Assembly (NCBI RefSeq): GCF_000236565.1
Contig: NZ_AHAM01000038.1
Coordinates: 1-64,000, forward strand
Source: Mesorhizobium alhagi CCNWXJ12-2
Lineage (GTDB): Bacteria > Pseudomonadota > Alphaproteobacteria > Rhizobiales > Rhizobiaceae
Length of the DNA stretch: 64,000 nt
Reading direction: 5' to 3'
The notes under the pieces were generated by a model. The model did not search any database and was not told where the DNA came from. It saw only the letters and a program-made list of their open reading frames with translations. Both the position numbers and the translations under genes were made by a program. Below are positions 8,445-16,025 of this stretch, piece after piece (the first letter of the stretch is position 1; the number at the start of each line of letters is the position of its first letter).

Positions 8445-8954
8445 CTACGCGGATACCCGCGCACGCCGTGGCCCGAGTATCAGATCGTGCGTGACCGGCC
8501 GGTACTCCCAGGCGTCGACGCCGACATCATGCTGGCGAGGAACAGGCTTCAGCCTGCCATGCGAATGGCCGTGCAGGTTTATCGAGCCCTTGCCCATCTG
8601 GTTCCATGTGCGGAACGGATAATGGCAGAGGATGAGCAGCTTCCCGTCCACCGTCATTTCGGCATAGTGCTGCACGCTGGCCCAGCCGGCGGCCGATATG
8701 GTCGCGTCGTCGTCATTGTTGCCGATGATCAGGTGCTTGCGCCCGTTGAGGGCTGAGAGGAGCGCGTCAGCGCGGCTCTTGCCGCTGCCTCTCGTGAAAT
8801 CGCCGAGGTGCCAGACCTCGTCGTCCGGCCCCACCGTCTCGTTCCAGTATCCGATCAACGCCTCGTCATGCTCCTTGACCGAGCCGAACGGCCTGCGGTC
8901 GATGCGCAGCACTCTCGTGTCGCCGAAATGGGTGTCGCCGGTGAAGAACAGCAT
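8445..8954 (-). CDS. Metallophosphoesterase (calcineurin-like)
   Basis: 169 residues from ATG 8954 (GGGGGAAA just upstream); an in-frame start at 8990 has no better site. The dinuclear metal motifs are in order: TGDTHFGD (D-x-H), WHLGDF (GD), GNNDDD (GN-D/H), LCHYP and LHGHSHG (GHxH). This matches a small phosphodiesterase/phosphatase subgroup; the substrate is not determinable. Convergent with the MBL gene. Confidence 0.9.
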   Translation of the reverse strand: MLFFTGDTHFGDTRVLRIDRRPFGSVKEHDEALIGYWNETVGPDDEVWHLGDFTRGSGKSRADALLSALNGRKHLIIGNNDDDATISAAGWASVQHYAEMTVDGKLLILCHYPFRTWNQMGKGSINLHGHSHGRLKPVPRQHDVGVDAWEYRPVTHDLILGPRRARVSA

Positions 8955-9028
8955 TTTCCCCCGCCCTCGCGTTTCAGCCGTCAACGGCAATGTAGGGGAG
9001 GCCGGGCTGAGGGACAGATTGTGCGAAC

Positions 9029-9050
9029 CCTCCCGCCGTTCGGCGGGAGG
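9029..9050 (-). terminator. Hairpin between GST and phosphoesterase genes
   Basis: CCTCCCGCC / GGCGGGAGG, nine perfect pairs with loop GTTC, between the stop of the GST gene and the start of the phosphoesterase gene on the same strand. There is no T tract, so this is a possible terminator or processing hairpin only. Confidence 0.5.
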
Positions 9051-9065
9051 ACTGTTCGCAAGTGC

Positions 9066-9773
9066 CTAAGCCGCGAGCCGCGGGTTCAGCTCGTCGAGCG
9101 TGACGTGGCCGCGGAAGCCGCCGCTGCTCGTGGCCGGGTTCTCGTCCTCGATGGCGTGGGCGAAGATCACGCCGGGATCGGCCTCCAGCTTCTGCATATG
9201 CCGGTGCAGCCGCGGATATTCCTTGCGGAGGTCGAACAGGCCGAGATCCTCGCCCCAGCGCGCTATGCCGATGAAATAGGCGTCGGCCATGCTTTTGAAA
9301 TCGCCGCCGGCCAGCCATTCCCGGCCGGTCACCATGTCCTGCAGATGCTCGTAGCTGTGCACCGCCTTGTCGCGGGCGAGCGTCCGCAGCACCTCCCGGT
9401 TCGGGTCGCCCTCGGCCAGCTTGTAGGCCGCCCACGCAGGCGAGAAGGCCGAGTGAAAGGTGGTGTGGAGATAGGCGAGCACACTGTTCAGCCGGTCGAA
9501 TTCCGGCGTTCCCTGCGCGAAGCCAAGTTTTCGTTCGAGATTGCGCGCGCCGATATTGTGCATGATGGCGAAGCTTTCGGTCAGCGCGCGGCCGTCTTCC
9601 AGAAGCAGCGCCGGAGTCTCGCCGAGCGGGCTGACTCGGGCGAAGGCCTCGCCCTCCGGCTTGGACAGCATATCGATGCGGCACAGGCGATAGGGCTCGC
9701 CCAGCCATTCGAGGGCCACGATCGATCCGAACGAGCAGCCATGCGGCACGCCGTAGAAGAGCACAGGTTCCAT
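9066..9773 (-). CDS. Glutathione S-transferase family protein
   Basis: 235 residues from ATG 9773 (AAAGGAAAT upstream; the frame continues to 9839 without a site). The N-terminal thioredoxin-like domain has YGVPHGCSFGSIVALEWLG and the GSH-contact segment SPLGETPALLLEDGRALTES (cis-Pro and ES). The C-terminal helical domain has DRLNSVLAYLHTTFHSAF and the GGDFKSMADAY element typical of the alpha-helical GST domain. It probably conjugates or reduces small electrophiles. It is divergent from an HxlR regulator, a common arrangement for regulated detoxification genes. Confidence 0.9.
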   Translation of the reverse strand: MEPVLFYGVPHGCSFGSIVALEWLGEPYRLCRIDMLSKPEGEAFARVSPLGETPALLLEDGRALTESFAIMHNIGARNLERKLGFAQGTPEFDRLNSVLAYLHTTFHSAFSPAWAAYKLAEGDPNREVLRTLARDKAVHSYEHLQDMVTGREWLAGGDFKSMADAYFIGIARWGEDLGLFDLRKEYPRLHRHMQKLEADPGVIFAHAIEDENPATSSGGFRGHVTLDELNPRLAA

Positions 9774-9836
9774 GGTTATTTCCTTTCGATTGCGAGCCGC
9801 GAGCGGACTGCCTGCGCGGCGTCGCTGAAACCTATG

Positions 9837-9899
9837 CAATACTTGATTGTGGGCAAGTACCGACTATAAAGTAAGGTACCTACCTGGACGTAAGTATTG
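9837..9899. promoter_or_regulatory. Candidate HxlR operator region
   Basis: The GST/HxlR spacer has three symmetric pairs: CAATACTT (9837-9844) with AAGTATTG (9892-9899), TACTTG..CAAGTA separated by eight bases, and GTACC..GGTAC. HxlR proteins are dimeric winged-helix regulators that usually bind dyads in such divergent spacers. The precise operator cannot be chosen by eye. Confidence 0.45.
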
Positions 9900-9908
9900 A
9901 GGAAAACC

Positions 9909-10250
9909 ATGGCGAAAAAACTTGCGGAAAGCTGCGGCCTCGGCCCCGCCTTCTCGGTGATCGGCGGCAAATGGAAGGCGCTGATCCTGTGGCTGATCCG
10001 CACCGAACCGCGCCGCTTTGGCGAACTGAAGCGGCTCGTGCCCGACATCAGCGAAAAGATGCTGATCCAGCAATTGCGGGAGATGGAGGCGCACGGCCTG
10101 GTCCACCGCAAGGTGTTCCACGAAGTCCCGCCGCGCGTCGAATATTCCGCCACGCCGCTCGGCGTCTCGCTCGACGACGCGCTGGTTCCGCTTGCCGAAT
10201 GGGGCAAGCAGCACGCCGAGAGGATCGGCGCGCAGCAGGCCGCGGAATAG
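9909..10250 (+). CDS. HxlR family transcriptional regulator
   Basis: 113 residues from ATG 9909 (GAGG upstream). The winged helix shows FSVIGGKWKALILWLI, RRFGELKRLVPDISEKMLIQQLREME and EYSATPLGVSLDDAL, the HxlR hallmark order. The conserved redox/aldehyde-sensing cysteine of some members may correspond to Cys in AESCGLGP. Divergent from the GST gene, which it probably controls. Confidence 0.92.
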   Translation: MAKKLAESCGLGPAFSVIGGKWKALILWLIRTEPRRFGELKRLVPDISEKMLIQQLREMEAHGLVHRKVFHEVPPRVEYSATPLGVSLDDALVPLAEWGKQHAERIGAQQAAE

Positions 10251-10264
10251 AAAGCACCTTTGCT

Positions 10265-10588
10265 CTAGTGTTCTAGATCGGCTTTCAGCCGATCGAGTAT
10301 GCTCATCGCGTGCGCCGCATACTCGCTGATCCAGCGGTCGTGGATCGCCTTGATCGGCATCGAGTTCAGATGGTTCCAGCGCTCGCGCCCCTCGCGCCTG
10401 ACGACGATCAGATCCGCCTCTTCCAGCACCTTCAGATGCTGCATCACCGTGCAGCGGTCCATCTCCGGAAACGCTTCGCACAGCATGCCCGTCGTGCGCG
10501 GTTCCTCCTTCAGTGCGTCGAGCATCGCCCGCCGCTTGTGGTTGGCCAGCGCCTTGAAAACGCTGTCCTCTTTCGTTTGGCTTGACAT
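10265..10588 (-). CDS. ArsR family transcriptional regulator
   Basis: 107 residues. The winged helix includes VFKALANHKRRAMLDALKEE, TGMLCEAFPEMDRCTVMQHLKVLEEADLIVV (split here around MQHLKVLEEA) and REGRERWNHLN. Metal-binding cysteine pairs of ArsR/SmtB are absent, as is typical for the subgroup paired with SRPBCC/AHSA1 proteins. Divergent from such a gene. No Shine-Dalgarno is seen before ATG 10588, and the palindrome begins one base upstream of it, so the mRNA may be nearly leaderless. Confidence 0.9.
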   Translation of the reverse strand: MSSQTKEDSVFKALANHKRRAMLDALKEEPRTTGMLCEAFPEMDRCTVMQHLKVLEEADLIVVRREGRERWNHLNSMPIKAIHDRWISEYAAHAMSILDRLKADLEH

Positions 10589-10589
10589 G

Positions 10590-10608
10590 TTATGTTTTTA
10601 TAACATAA
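10590..10608. promoter_or_regulatory. ArsR operator palindrome
   Basis: TTATGTT (10590-10596), spacer TTTAT, AACATAA (10602-10608): a 7-bp perfect dyad in the 51-base divergent spacer. The AT-rich core can serve as -10 region for both genes, so a bound ArsR dimer would block both. Operator function is inferred. Confidence 0.7.
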
Positions 10609-10639
10609 TGCCGCGAGAAACAAGCGAGGAGTTGTGGAT

Positions 10640-11125
10640 ATGTCTATCGGATTCAGGGTTTCGGGGCGCATCGGCAAGCCGGTCGCGGAGGTGTTCGACG
10701 CCGTGGTCAATCCGGCGAAGCTCAGCGGTTATTTCACCACGCTAGGCGGCGCCAGCGCCCCGCTGGTCGCCGGCACGACCGTGACGTGGTGGGGGCAGGT
10801 GCCCGTCGAGGTCGACGAGGTGGTACCCGAAAAACGCATCGTGCTGCGCTGGGACGGCAGCGGTCCGGAGGTAAAACCGCCCTACCAGACCCGCATCGAG
10901 ATGAAGTTCGAGCCGCTCGACGACGGCGGCACCTTCGTCACCATCGCCGAATCCGGCTGGCGCGAGGACGAGGCCGGCCGAAAAGCGTCCTACGGTAACT
11001 GCGAGGGCTGGTCGCAGATGCTCTCCTGCATGAAGGCCTATGTCGAATACGGCATCAACCTGCGGGAAGGTTTTTATCCGAGCGAAATGCGCGGCGAGTT
11101 GCCGACTTCAAGCGAACGCAAGTAG
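10640..11125 (+). CDS. SRPBCC domain protein (AHSA1-like)
   Basis: 161 residues from ATG 10640, nine bases after GAGGA; an in-frame GTG at 10634 is too close to that site. The START/SRPBCC pattern is visible: FRVSGRIGKPVAEVFDAVVN, LRWDGSGPEVKPP, TRIEMKFEPLDDGGTFVTI and GWSQMLSCMKAYVEYG. These proteins bind hydrophobic ligands or stress-related partners. Followed after 14 bases by a VOC gene and divergent from the ArsR regulator, so these two genes are probably induced together. Confidence 0.88.
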   Translation: MSIGFRVSGRIGKPVAEVFDAVVNPAKLSGYFTTLGGASAPLVAGTTVTWWGQVPVEVDEVVPEKRIVLRWDGSGPEVKPPYQTRIEMKFEPLDDGGTFVTIAESGWREDEAGRKASYGNCEGWSQMLSCMKAYVEYGINLREGFYPSEMRGELPTSSERK

Positions 11126-11139
11126 ACTGGGAGAAAAGA

Positions 11140-11502
11140 ATGACTGCGAAGATCAGGGGCGGCATCAACATCGCCATGAAAGTGCCGCCGCACCAATACG
11201 AAGCGACGATAGCCTTCTACCGCGACGTCATCGGCCTGAAGCCGTTCACCGCCAAAGCGCCGGCGATCGGCTTCGAGCTTGGCCCCAACCGGCTGTGGAT
11301 CGACGAAGCGCCGGCTATGAGCCAGGCGGAAATCTGGCTCGAACTCTTTACCGACGATTTCCCGGCCGCCGCCGACCATCTCGCCAACGCAGGTGTCGTT
11401 CGCTGCGACGCGATTGAGGCGCTGGGCGAGGGCTTCAGGGGCGGCTGGATCGTAAACCCGGCCAACATCGTGCACCTGGTGCGCGAGCCCGACGCGTGGT
11501 GA
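11140..11502 (+). CDS. VOC / glyoxalase-like protein
   Basis: 120 residues, one vicinal-oxygen-chelate module pair: INIAMKVPPHQYEATIAFYRDVIGL (split before YEATIAFYRD), FELGPNRLWIDE and NPANIVHLVRE. Metal-ligand positions are only partly preserved, so enzyme activity is uncertain. It is second in the ArsR-controlled pair. Confidence 0.85.
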   Translation: MTAKIRGGINIAMKVPPHQYEATIAFYRDVIGLKPFTAKAPAIGFELGPNRLWIDEAPAMSQAEIWLELFTDDFPAAADHLANAGVVRCDAIEALGEGFRGGWIVNPANIVHLVREPDAW

Positions 11503-11525
11503 GCCGCTGCCGGCGCACAACGGCC

Positions 11526-11602
11526 CCTCATCCTGAGGTGCGAGCCCGCACGGATCTGCGGACTCGGGCTGAACTCGAGCTGGGCGAGCCTCGAAGGACG
11601 CA
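11526..11602. repeat. CCTCATCCTGAGG-type interspersed repeat, copy 1
   Basis: Begins CCTCATCCTGAGGTGCGAGC and ends GAGCCTCGAAGGACGCA, with a variable GC-rich hairpin between. The same ends recur at 17676-17756 (inverted) and 17821-17900. It is short, non-coding and intergenic, and so probably a REP/MITE-type element. Confidence 0.82.
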
Positions 11603-11619
11603 CTGGATAGTCTCTCCCC

Positions 11620-12381
11620 TCAGGACCCCTTGCTCTCCGGCTTCGCCCTCTTGCGCCGCGCCAGCATATTGAGCCCTTCGACCAGCGCCGAGAAGCCCAT
11701 GGCGGCGTAGATATAGCCCTTCGGCACATGGTAGCCGAAACCGTCGGCGATCAGCGTCATGCCGATCATCAGGAGGAAGCCCAGCGCCAGCATGACGATG
11801 GTCGGGTTCTTGGCGATGAACTTCGACAAGGGATCGGCGGCCAGCAGCATGACAGTCACGGCCGAGATAACCGCGATGTACATGATGGCGATCTCGTCGG
11901 TCATTCCGACGGCGGTGATGATCGAATCGATCGAGAAGACTAGGTCGAGCAGCAGGATCTGCAAGATCGCCGCGCCCATGGTCATGGAGACTGCGTGGCC
12001 GACCATGTCTTCCTTGTGGTCAACCGGATCGACCGTATGGTGGATTTCGCGCGTCGCCTTCCAGACCAGGAACAGCCCGCCGGCGATGAGGATGAGGTCG
12101 CGCCACGAAAAGCCGTGGCCGAAGGCAGTGAACACCGGATAGGTCAGTCCCACGATTATCGAGATCGTGGCGAGCAGCACGAGGCGCATGACAAGCGCCG
12201 CGCCGATGCCGAGCCGCCGCGCCCTGGACTGCTGCTCGACCGGCAGCTTGTTGGTCAGGATGGCGATGAAGATGAGATTATCGATGCCAAGCACGATTTC
12301 GAGGATGACGAGCGTGGCCAGCGCCACCCATGCCGTCGGATCGTTGAGCCAGACGAAGTGCGGCGCGAGGAATTCGATCAT
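11620..12381 (-). CDS. TerC family integral membrane protein
   Basis: 253 residues with about seven membrane segments. Family motifs: [20 protein letters not shown] split around [11 protein letters not shown], and [17 protein letters not shown], each with the acidic residue in the membrane that suggests metal-ion transport. Members have been linked to tellurite resistance and to manganese export during membrane-protein metallation. Single gene. Confidence 0.93.
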   Translation of the reverse strand: MIEFLAPHFVWLNDPTAWVALATLVILEIVLGIDNLIFIAILTNKLPVEQQSRARRLGIGAALVMRLVLLATISIIVGLTYPVFTAFGHGFSWRDLILIAGGLFLVWKATREIHHTVDPVDHKEDMVGHAVSMTMGAAILQILLLDLVFSIDSIITAVGMTDEIAIMYIAVISAVTVMLLAADPLSKFIAKNPTIVMLALGFLLMIGMTLIADGFGYHVPKGYIYAAMGFSALVEGLNMLARRKRAKPESKGS

Positions 12382-12481
12382 CGGGGGTTGCTCGCCGAAA
12401 TGAATAAAGGATCAGGCAGAGTTAGGTCCGGCCGCAGTAAAGGTCAACTTTACCGTGCGGTATGAAAAATGCCCGAAACTC

Positions 12482-13306
12482 TTACCCCCAGAAAGCCGGC
12501 GTCGTTTCCTCCAGCCGCGGACCGAGCCTCAGCGGCGCGATCCTTTCGGCTAGCCCGGTGCGGTCCGATATATCCAGACCCACGCCGCAGATCGTCGCGG
12601 GGCCGGTCGCCGCCTCGAAGCGTCCCTTCGGCACTTTGGACAGGAACCGGTTCAGCGGCTCCTCCTTGTCCATGCCGAGCGAGGAATCATAGTCGCCGCA
12701 CATGCCGGCGTCGGTGATGTAGGCGGTGCCGCCATTGAGAATCTGGTGGTCGGCCGTCGGCTGGTGGGTATGCGTGCCGACAACGAAGCTTGCGCGGCCG
12801 TCGACGAAATGCGCGAAGCACATCTTTTCCGAGGTCGCCTCGGCATGGAAATCGATCACCACGGCATCGGCCTGCTCGCCGAGCGGGCAGGCGGAGAGTT
12901 CGCGTTCGACGGCCTGGAACGGGTCGTCGAGTTCGGGGTGCATGAACACTCGGCCCATAATGTTCGAGACCAGCACGCGCGCGCCGTTCTTGGCCACAAA
13001 GAGGCCGGAGCCGCGGCCAGGCGCGCCCTTGGGATAGTTGGCCGGCCGCAAAAATCTTTCCTCGCGCGCGGCAAACATCAGCGCCTCGCGCTGGTCCCAG
13101 ACATGGTTGCCGGTGGTCACGACATCCGCCCCGGCACGAAGCGTCTCCTGAAAGATTTCCTCGGTTATGCCGAAGCCGCCGGCGGCGTTCTCGCCGTTGA
13201 CGATGACGAAATCGAGCCGGAAGTCGGCGATCAGCCCGGGCAGCCTTTCCCACACCGCCGTACGTCCGGGTTTTCCGACCATGTCGCCGAGGAAGAGAAG
13301 TCTCAT
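12482..13306 (-). CDS. YmdB family metallophosphoesterase (TIGR00282)
   Basis: 274 residues starting MRLLFLGDMVGKPGRTAVW. Metal motifs follow the family: GDMVG, NGENAAGGFG, TGNHVWDQ, DFHAEATSEK and GTHTHQPTADHQIL. YmdB-type enzymes hydrolyse 2',3'-cyclic nucleotides and affect RNA turnover in Bacillus. Its ATG overlaps the TGA of the 5-FCL gene (ATGA), so the two are translationally coupled, as in many Rhizobiales. Confidence 0.95.
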   Translation of the reverse strand: MRLLFLGDMVGKPGRTAVWERLPGLIADFRLDFVIVNGENAAGGFGITEEIFQETLRAGADVVTTGNHVWDQREALMFAAREERFLRPANYPKGAPGRGSGLFVAKNGARVLVSNIMGRVFMHPELDDPFQAVERELSACPLGEQADAVVIDFHAEATSEKMCFAHFVDGRASFVVGTHTHQPTADHQILNGGTAYITDAGMCGDYDSSLGMDKEEPLNRFLSKVPKGRFEAATGPATICGVGLDISDRTGLAERIAPLRLGPRLEETTPAFWG

Positions 13307-13896
13307 GAGTTCACCTGCGTGCCGAAGCGGCGCAATCCGCTCTCGGTCAGGATTTCGGGGATGATGATGTCGTGCGGCTCGTCCGGAACCAGCCCGACTT
13401 CCTGGCAATCGAAGGCGATGCCGATCAGCCGGGGCTTTTTGCCGAGATTGTGCAGCCGCTCGATGGCGCGGTCGTAATAGCCAGCGCCGTAGCCGATGCG
13501 GTGGCCGCGTGCGTCGAAGGCGGCCAGCGGCACCAGCATCAGTTCCGGCTCGAGGAGCGCGGCGTCGGCTGCCGGGCCGCAAGTGCCGAAGCCTGTGTCG
13601 ACCAGTTCGGCGCCGCGCACCAGTTCGCGAAACACGATGGTGCTCCGGTCGATGATGGCCGGCAGGCAGAGCCGCGCGCCCTTTTCGGCCAGCGCGAACA
13701 TCAGCGGGCGCACATCGACTTCCGAGCGCATCGGCCAGAAGCCGGAAACGGCGCTGCCCGGCTCAACCTCGATCCGCCCGGCGGCATGGTCGGCCATGCC
13801 CAGCGAAGCCTCGATGCGCCAGACTGGGTCGAGCGAGTCGCGGCGCGCCAGTGCTTCCACGCGCAGCGTCTTCTTCATGTGGTTGAACTGCTTCAT
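13303..13896 (-). CDS. 5-formyltetrahydrofolate cyclo-ligase
   Basis: About 197 residues from ATG 13896; ATG 13878 is equally possible because neither has a clear ribosome site. The enzyme converts 5-formyl-THF to 5,10-methenyl-THF with ATP. Motifs: LEPELMLVPLAAFDARGHRIGYGAGYYDRAI, here split as PLAAFDARG and RIGYGAGYYDR (substrate/ATP binding), and IGIAFDCQ near the end. Directly downstream of the 6S RNA gene, the conserved ssrS-ygfA order. Confidence 0.94.
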   Translation of the reverse strand: MKQFNHMKKTLRVEALARRDSLDPVWRIEASLGMADHAAGRIEVEPGSAVSGFWPMRSEVDVRPLMFALAEKGARLCLPAIIDRSTIVFRELVRGAELVDTGFGTCGPAADAALLEPELMLVPLAAFDARGHRIGYGAGYYDRAIERLHNLGKKPRLIGIAFDCQEVGLVPDEPHDIIIPEILTESGLRRFGTQVNS

Positions 13897-14027
13897 ACGG
13901 ACGGGCGACGGTTTCAACTGCTTGCTTCGTCGTCCTTGGCACAAAACCGGCCGTTGCCGCAACGGTCAGCCGGGCTCGACGCGCGGCGTAGCGGTCATTC
14001 AGAGTTGCAATGTCGGAAAAGTGACGA

Positions 14028-14178
14028 TCCACGCAACCGGTGGAGAAGTCGATCCCGGGAACCTACAAAGTAGGTGGGCGCCGTGTGAGAAAACCCACGG
14101 GTCTTCCCAGGGACAGCTCCCTTTGAGATCGATAAGGCCCCGGGGAATATGTCTCTCCTGCCGCGAGGCGCAGACCGT
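14028..14178 (-). ncRNA. ssrS: 6S RNA (alphaproteobacterial type)
   Basis: The minus strand carries the alpha 6S RNA pattern: CTCAAAGGGAGCTGTCCCTG, GGAAGACCCGTG, CACACGGCGCCCACCTAC, then GTAGGTTCCCGGGATCG. The ends pair (GGAG near the 5' end with CTCC near the 3' end), giving the closing stem around a large internal bulge that mimics an open promoter. A TATATT -10 (14191-14186) precedes the 5' end by about seven bases. It lies immediately upstream of the 5-FCL gene, the classic ygfA context. The ends are approximate. It should bind sigma70-RNA polymerase in stationary phase. Confidence 0.85.
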
Positions 14179-14272
14179 CGGGACGAATATAATGCGTCCG
14201 GCCCCTGCGCGCCAGAGGATCGGCGGGCGCCGGGGCGCTCTTGAAGAAATAATTATCTGCTTGTTCTCGATT

Positions 14273-14394
14273 GCCCCCTCCACCACGCTTCGTGTGGTCC
14301 CCCTCCCCCGCTTCGCAGGGGAGGAACCGGCGCCGCCGCTGCTGATCCTCCCCCGTTTTACGGGGAGGGGGACCGCCGAAGGCGGTGGAGGGGG
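14273..14394. repeat. Palindromic GC-rich intergenic repeat, copy 2
   Basis: An inverted repeat with outer arms GCCCCCTCCACC and GGTGGAGGGGGC. Each arm carries its own mini-hairpin (CCACACG-like with TTCG loop on the left, ACCGCC GAA GGCGGT on the right), and CCTCCCC..GGGGAGG lies inside. Same architecture as the repeats at 6577 and 14894. Non-coding. Confidence 0.82.
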
Positions 14395-14893
14395 CGCTGC
14401 CACCTTAAATGAGGATAGAATCCATCTCCATTTCGGCTCGTTCGTAAAAAGAACTGTTGCGGATCAATGGCATAACAGCCGGCGAGAAGAATCTTCGCAC
14501 CGGATTTGTTCACATCCCCTGCCCCTCCCGCATAATCGCCGGCATCGCCCTTGCGGGAACCGGTTCCGGACCGGGGATCGGTAGGGCGGCGGTGACCTCC
14601 CGGCGTGGATTCGGTTCCCACGACCTCCGAGGGCGTCCGACGGGCCGGCATTCTGTGGATCAGGCGTAAACGCCTGATCGCATAGGAGGCGGATCATCCG
14701 CGCGTCATTGTCCATGGAAAAACATGGAGCGGGGCGCGTGACCGGTCGACCGTGGCGACAGACACCGGACGGGCGGGCATGGGAGTGCCTGTTCTTGTCT
14801 TACGAATTCGTGCGGCGCTTTCCTGCCCGCCCGTCTTCCCGACTACTCAACGGCCAGGGCGGAAACGCAGCGTGGCAATGAAGAACTGCGCGC
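14395..14893. other. Gene-free structured segment, possible non-coding RNA
   Basis: About 500 bases without a convincing gene on either strand (short open frames here have no recognisable motif). Several strong hairpins follow one another: GATCAGGCG TAAA CGCCTGATC, GCGGAT/ATCCGC, CCATG..CATGG, and a 12-bp perfect pair GACGGGCGGGCA (14768-14779) with TGCCCGCCCGTC (14824-14835). I do not recognise a known RNA family; tmRNA, RNase P RNA and SRP RNA signatures are absent. Confidence 0.4.
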
Positions 14894-15086
14894 TCTCCCT
14901 TCTCCCCTTGTGGGAGAAGGTGGATTGGCGCGAAGCGCCAAGACGGATGAGGGGTGTTGGAGGGAATGAGGCGGAGAAGATTGAGCTGTTACAATGCGAC
15001 TAACAATGGACGTGGCACTCTGTCCAACACCCCTCATCCGACCTCGCTCCGCTCGGCCACCTTCTCCCACAAGGGGAGAAGGGAGA
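14894..15086. repeat. Palindromic GC-rich intergenic repeat, copy 3
   Basis: Long inverted repeat: CTCCCTTCTCCCCTTGTGGG..AGAAGGTGG..GGATGAGGGGTGTTGG on the left is matched by CCAACACCCCTCATCC..CCACCTTCTCCC..GGGGAGAAGGGAG on the right. Each arm again carries its own small hairpin (GGCGCGAAGCGCC on the left). It ends about 95 bases before the moxR-like start. Confidence 0.85.
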
Positions 15087-15181
15087 TGCTCCCCCAGCAC
15101 TGCTGCACCCCTCCCTTCGCCGGCACCCTTGCCCTCTCTCCCACCCGACCCTACTGTCCGGCGCAAAAGATGGAGCACGGA

Positions 15182-16021
15182 ATGCGTTTTGAAGGCACGG
15201 CGGCCTACGTCGCCGAAAAGGATCTGATGGTTGCGGTCAATGCGGCGATCGCGCTGGAGCGGCCGCTTCTGGTCAAGGGCGAGCCAGGCACCGGCAAGAC
15301 CGAGCTTGCCCGGCAGGTGGCGGCCGCGCTCGGTCTCGACCTGATCGAATGGCACGTCAAGTCGACGACCAAAGCGCAGCAGGGTCTCTATGAATATGAC
15401 GCGGTGTCGCGGCTGCGCGACAGCCAACTCGGCGACGAGCGCTTCAACGACATCCGCAACTACATCAAGCGCGGCAAGCTCTGGGATGCCTTCGCCGCCG
15501 AGCGCAAGGTGGTGCTCCTGATCGACGAAATCGACAAGGCCGACATCGAATTTCCCAACGATCTGCTGCAGGAACTCGATCGCATGGAATTCTTCGTCTA
15601 CGAGACCGGCGAGACGATCCGCGCCGCCAACCGGCCGATCGTCATCATCACCTCCAACAATGAGAAGGAGCTGCCCGACGCCTTCCTGCGCCGCTGCTTC
15701 TTCCACTACATCCGCTTTCCCGACGCCGAGACGCTGACAAAAATCGTCGACGTGCATTATCCCGGCATCAAGCAGGCGCTGGTGCGCGCCGCGCTGACGC
15801 AGTTCTACGAGATCCGCGACGTGCCCGGCCTGAAGAAGAAGCCGTCCACCTCCGAGGCGCTCGACTGGATACGGCTGCTCGTCGCCGATGACATCGCGCC
15901 GGAGGATCTGCGCGCCGACCCGAAGAACGCGCTGCCCAAGCTGCACGGCGCGCTGCTGAAGAACGAGCAGGACGTGCACCTGTTCGAACGGCTGGCGTTC
16001 ATGGCGAGAAGGCAGGGGTAG
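15182..16021 (+). CDS. MoxR-family AAA+ ATPase
   Basis: 279 residues. Start ATG 15182, six bases after GGAG; ATG 15170 is an in-frame alternative. AAA+ features: Walker A GEPGTGKTE, Walker B VVLLIDEIDKAD, sensor 1 IVIITSNNEKELPDAFLRRC split around TSNNEKELPDAF. MoxR proteins act as chaperones that insert metals or assemble complexes together with a VWA protein, which is encoded two genes downstream. The operon is completed by a GNAT gene between them. Confidence 0.94.
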   Translation: MRFEGTAAYVAEKDLMVAVNAAIALERPLLVKGEPGTGKTELARQVAAALGLDLIEWHVKSTTKAQQGLYEYDAVSRLRDSQLGDERFNDIRNYIKRGKLWDAFAAERKVVLLIDEIDKADIEFPNDLLQELDRMEFFVYETGETIRAANRPIVIITSNNEKELPDAFLRRCFFHYIRFPDAETLTKIVDVHYPGIKQALVRAALTQFYEIRDVPGLKKKPSTSEALDWIRLLVADDIAPEDLRADPKNALPKLHGALLKNEQDVHLFERLAFMARRQG

Positions 16022-16025
16022 AGAA

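Noticed and set aside
14457-14715. Short frames on both strands in the structured gap
   Set aside because: They span the hairpins, have no ribosome site and resemble no protein; the region reads better as non-coding.
14400-14900. tmRNA, RNase P RNA or SRP RNA in the gap
   Set aside because: None of their conserved cores (tag reading frame, GAGGAAAGTCC-type P4 strand, GGTCAGGTCCGGAAGGAAGC loop) is present.
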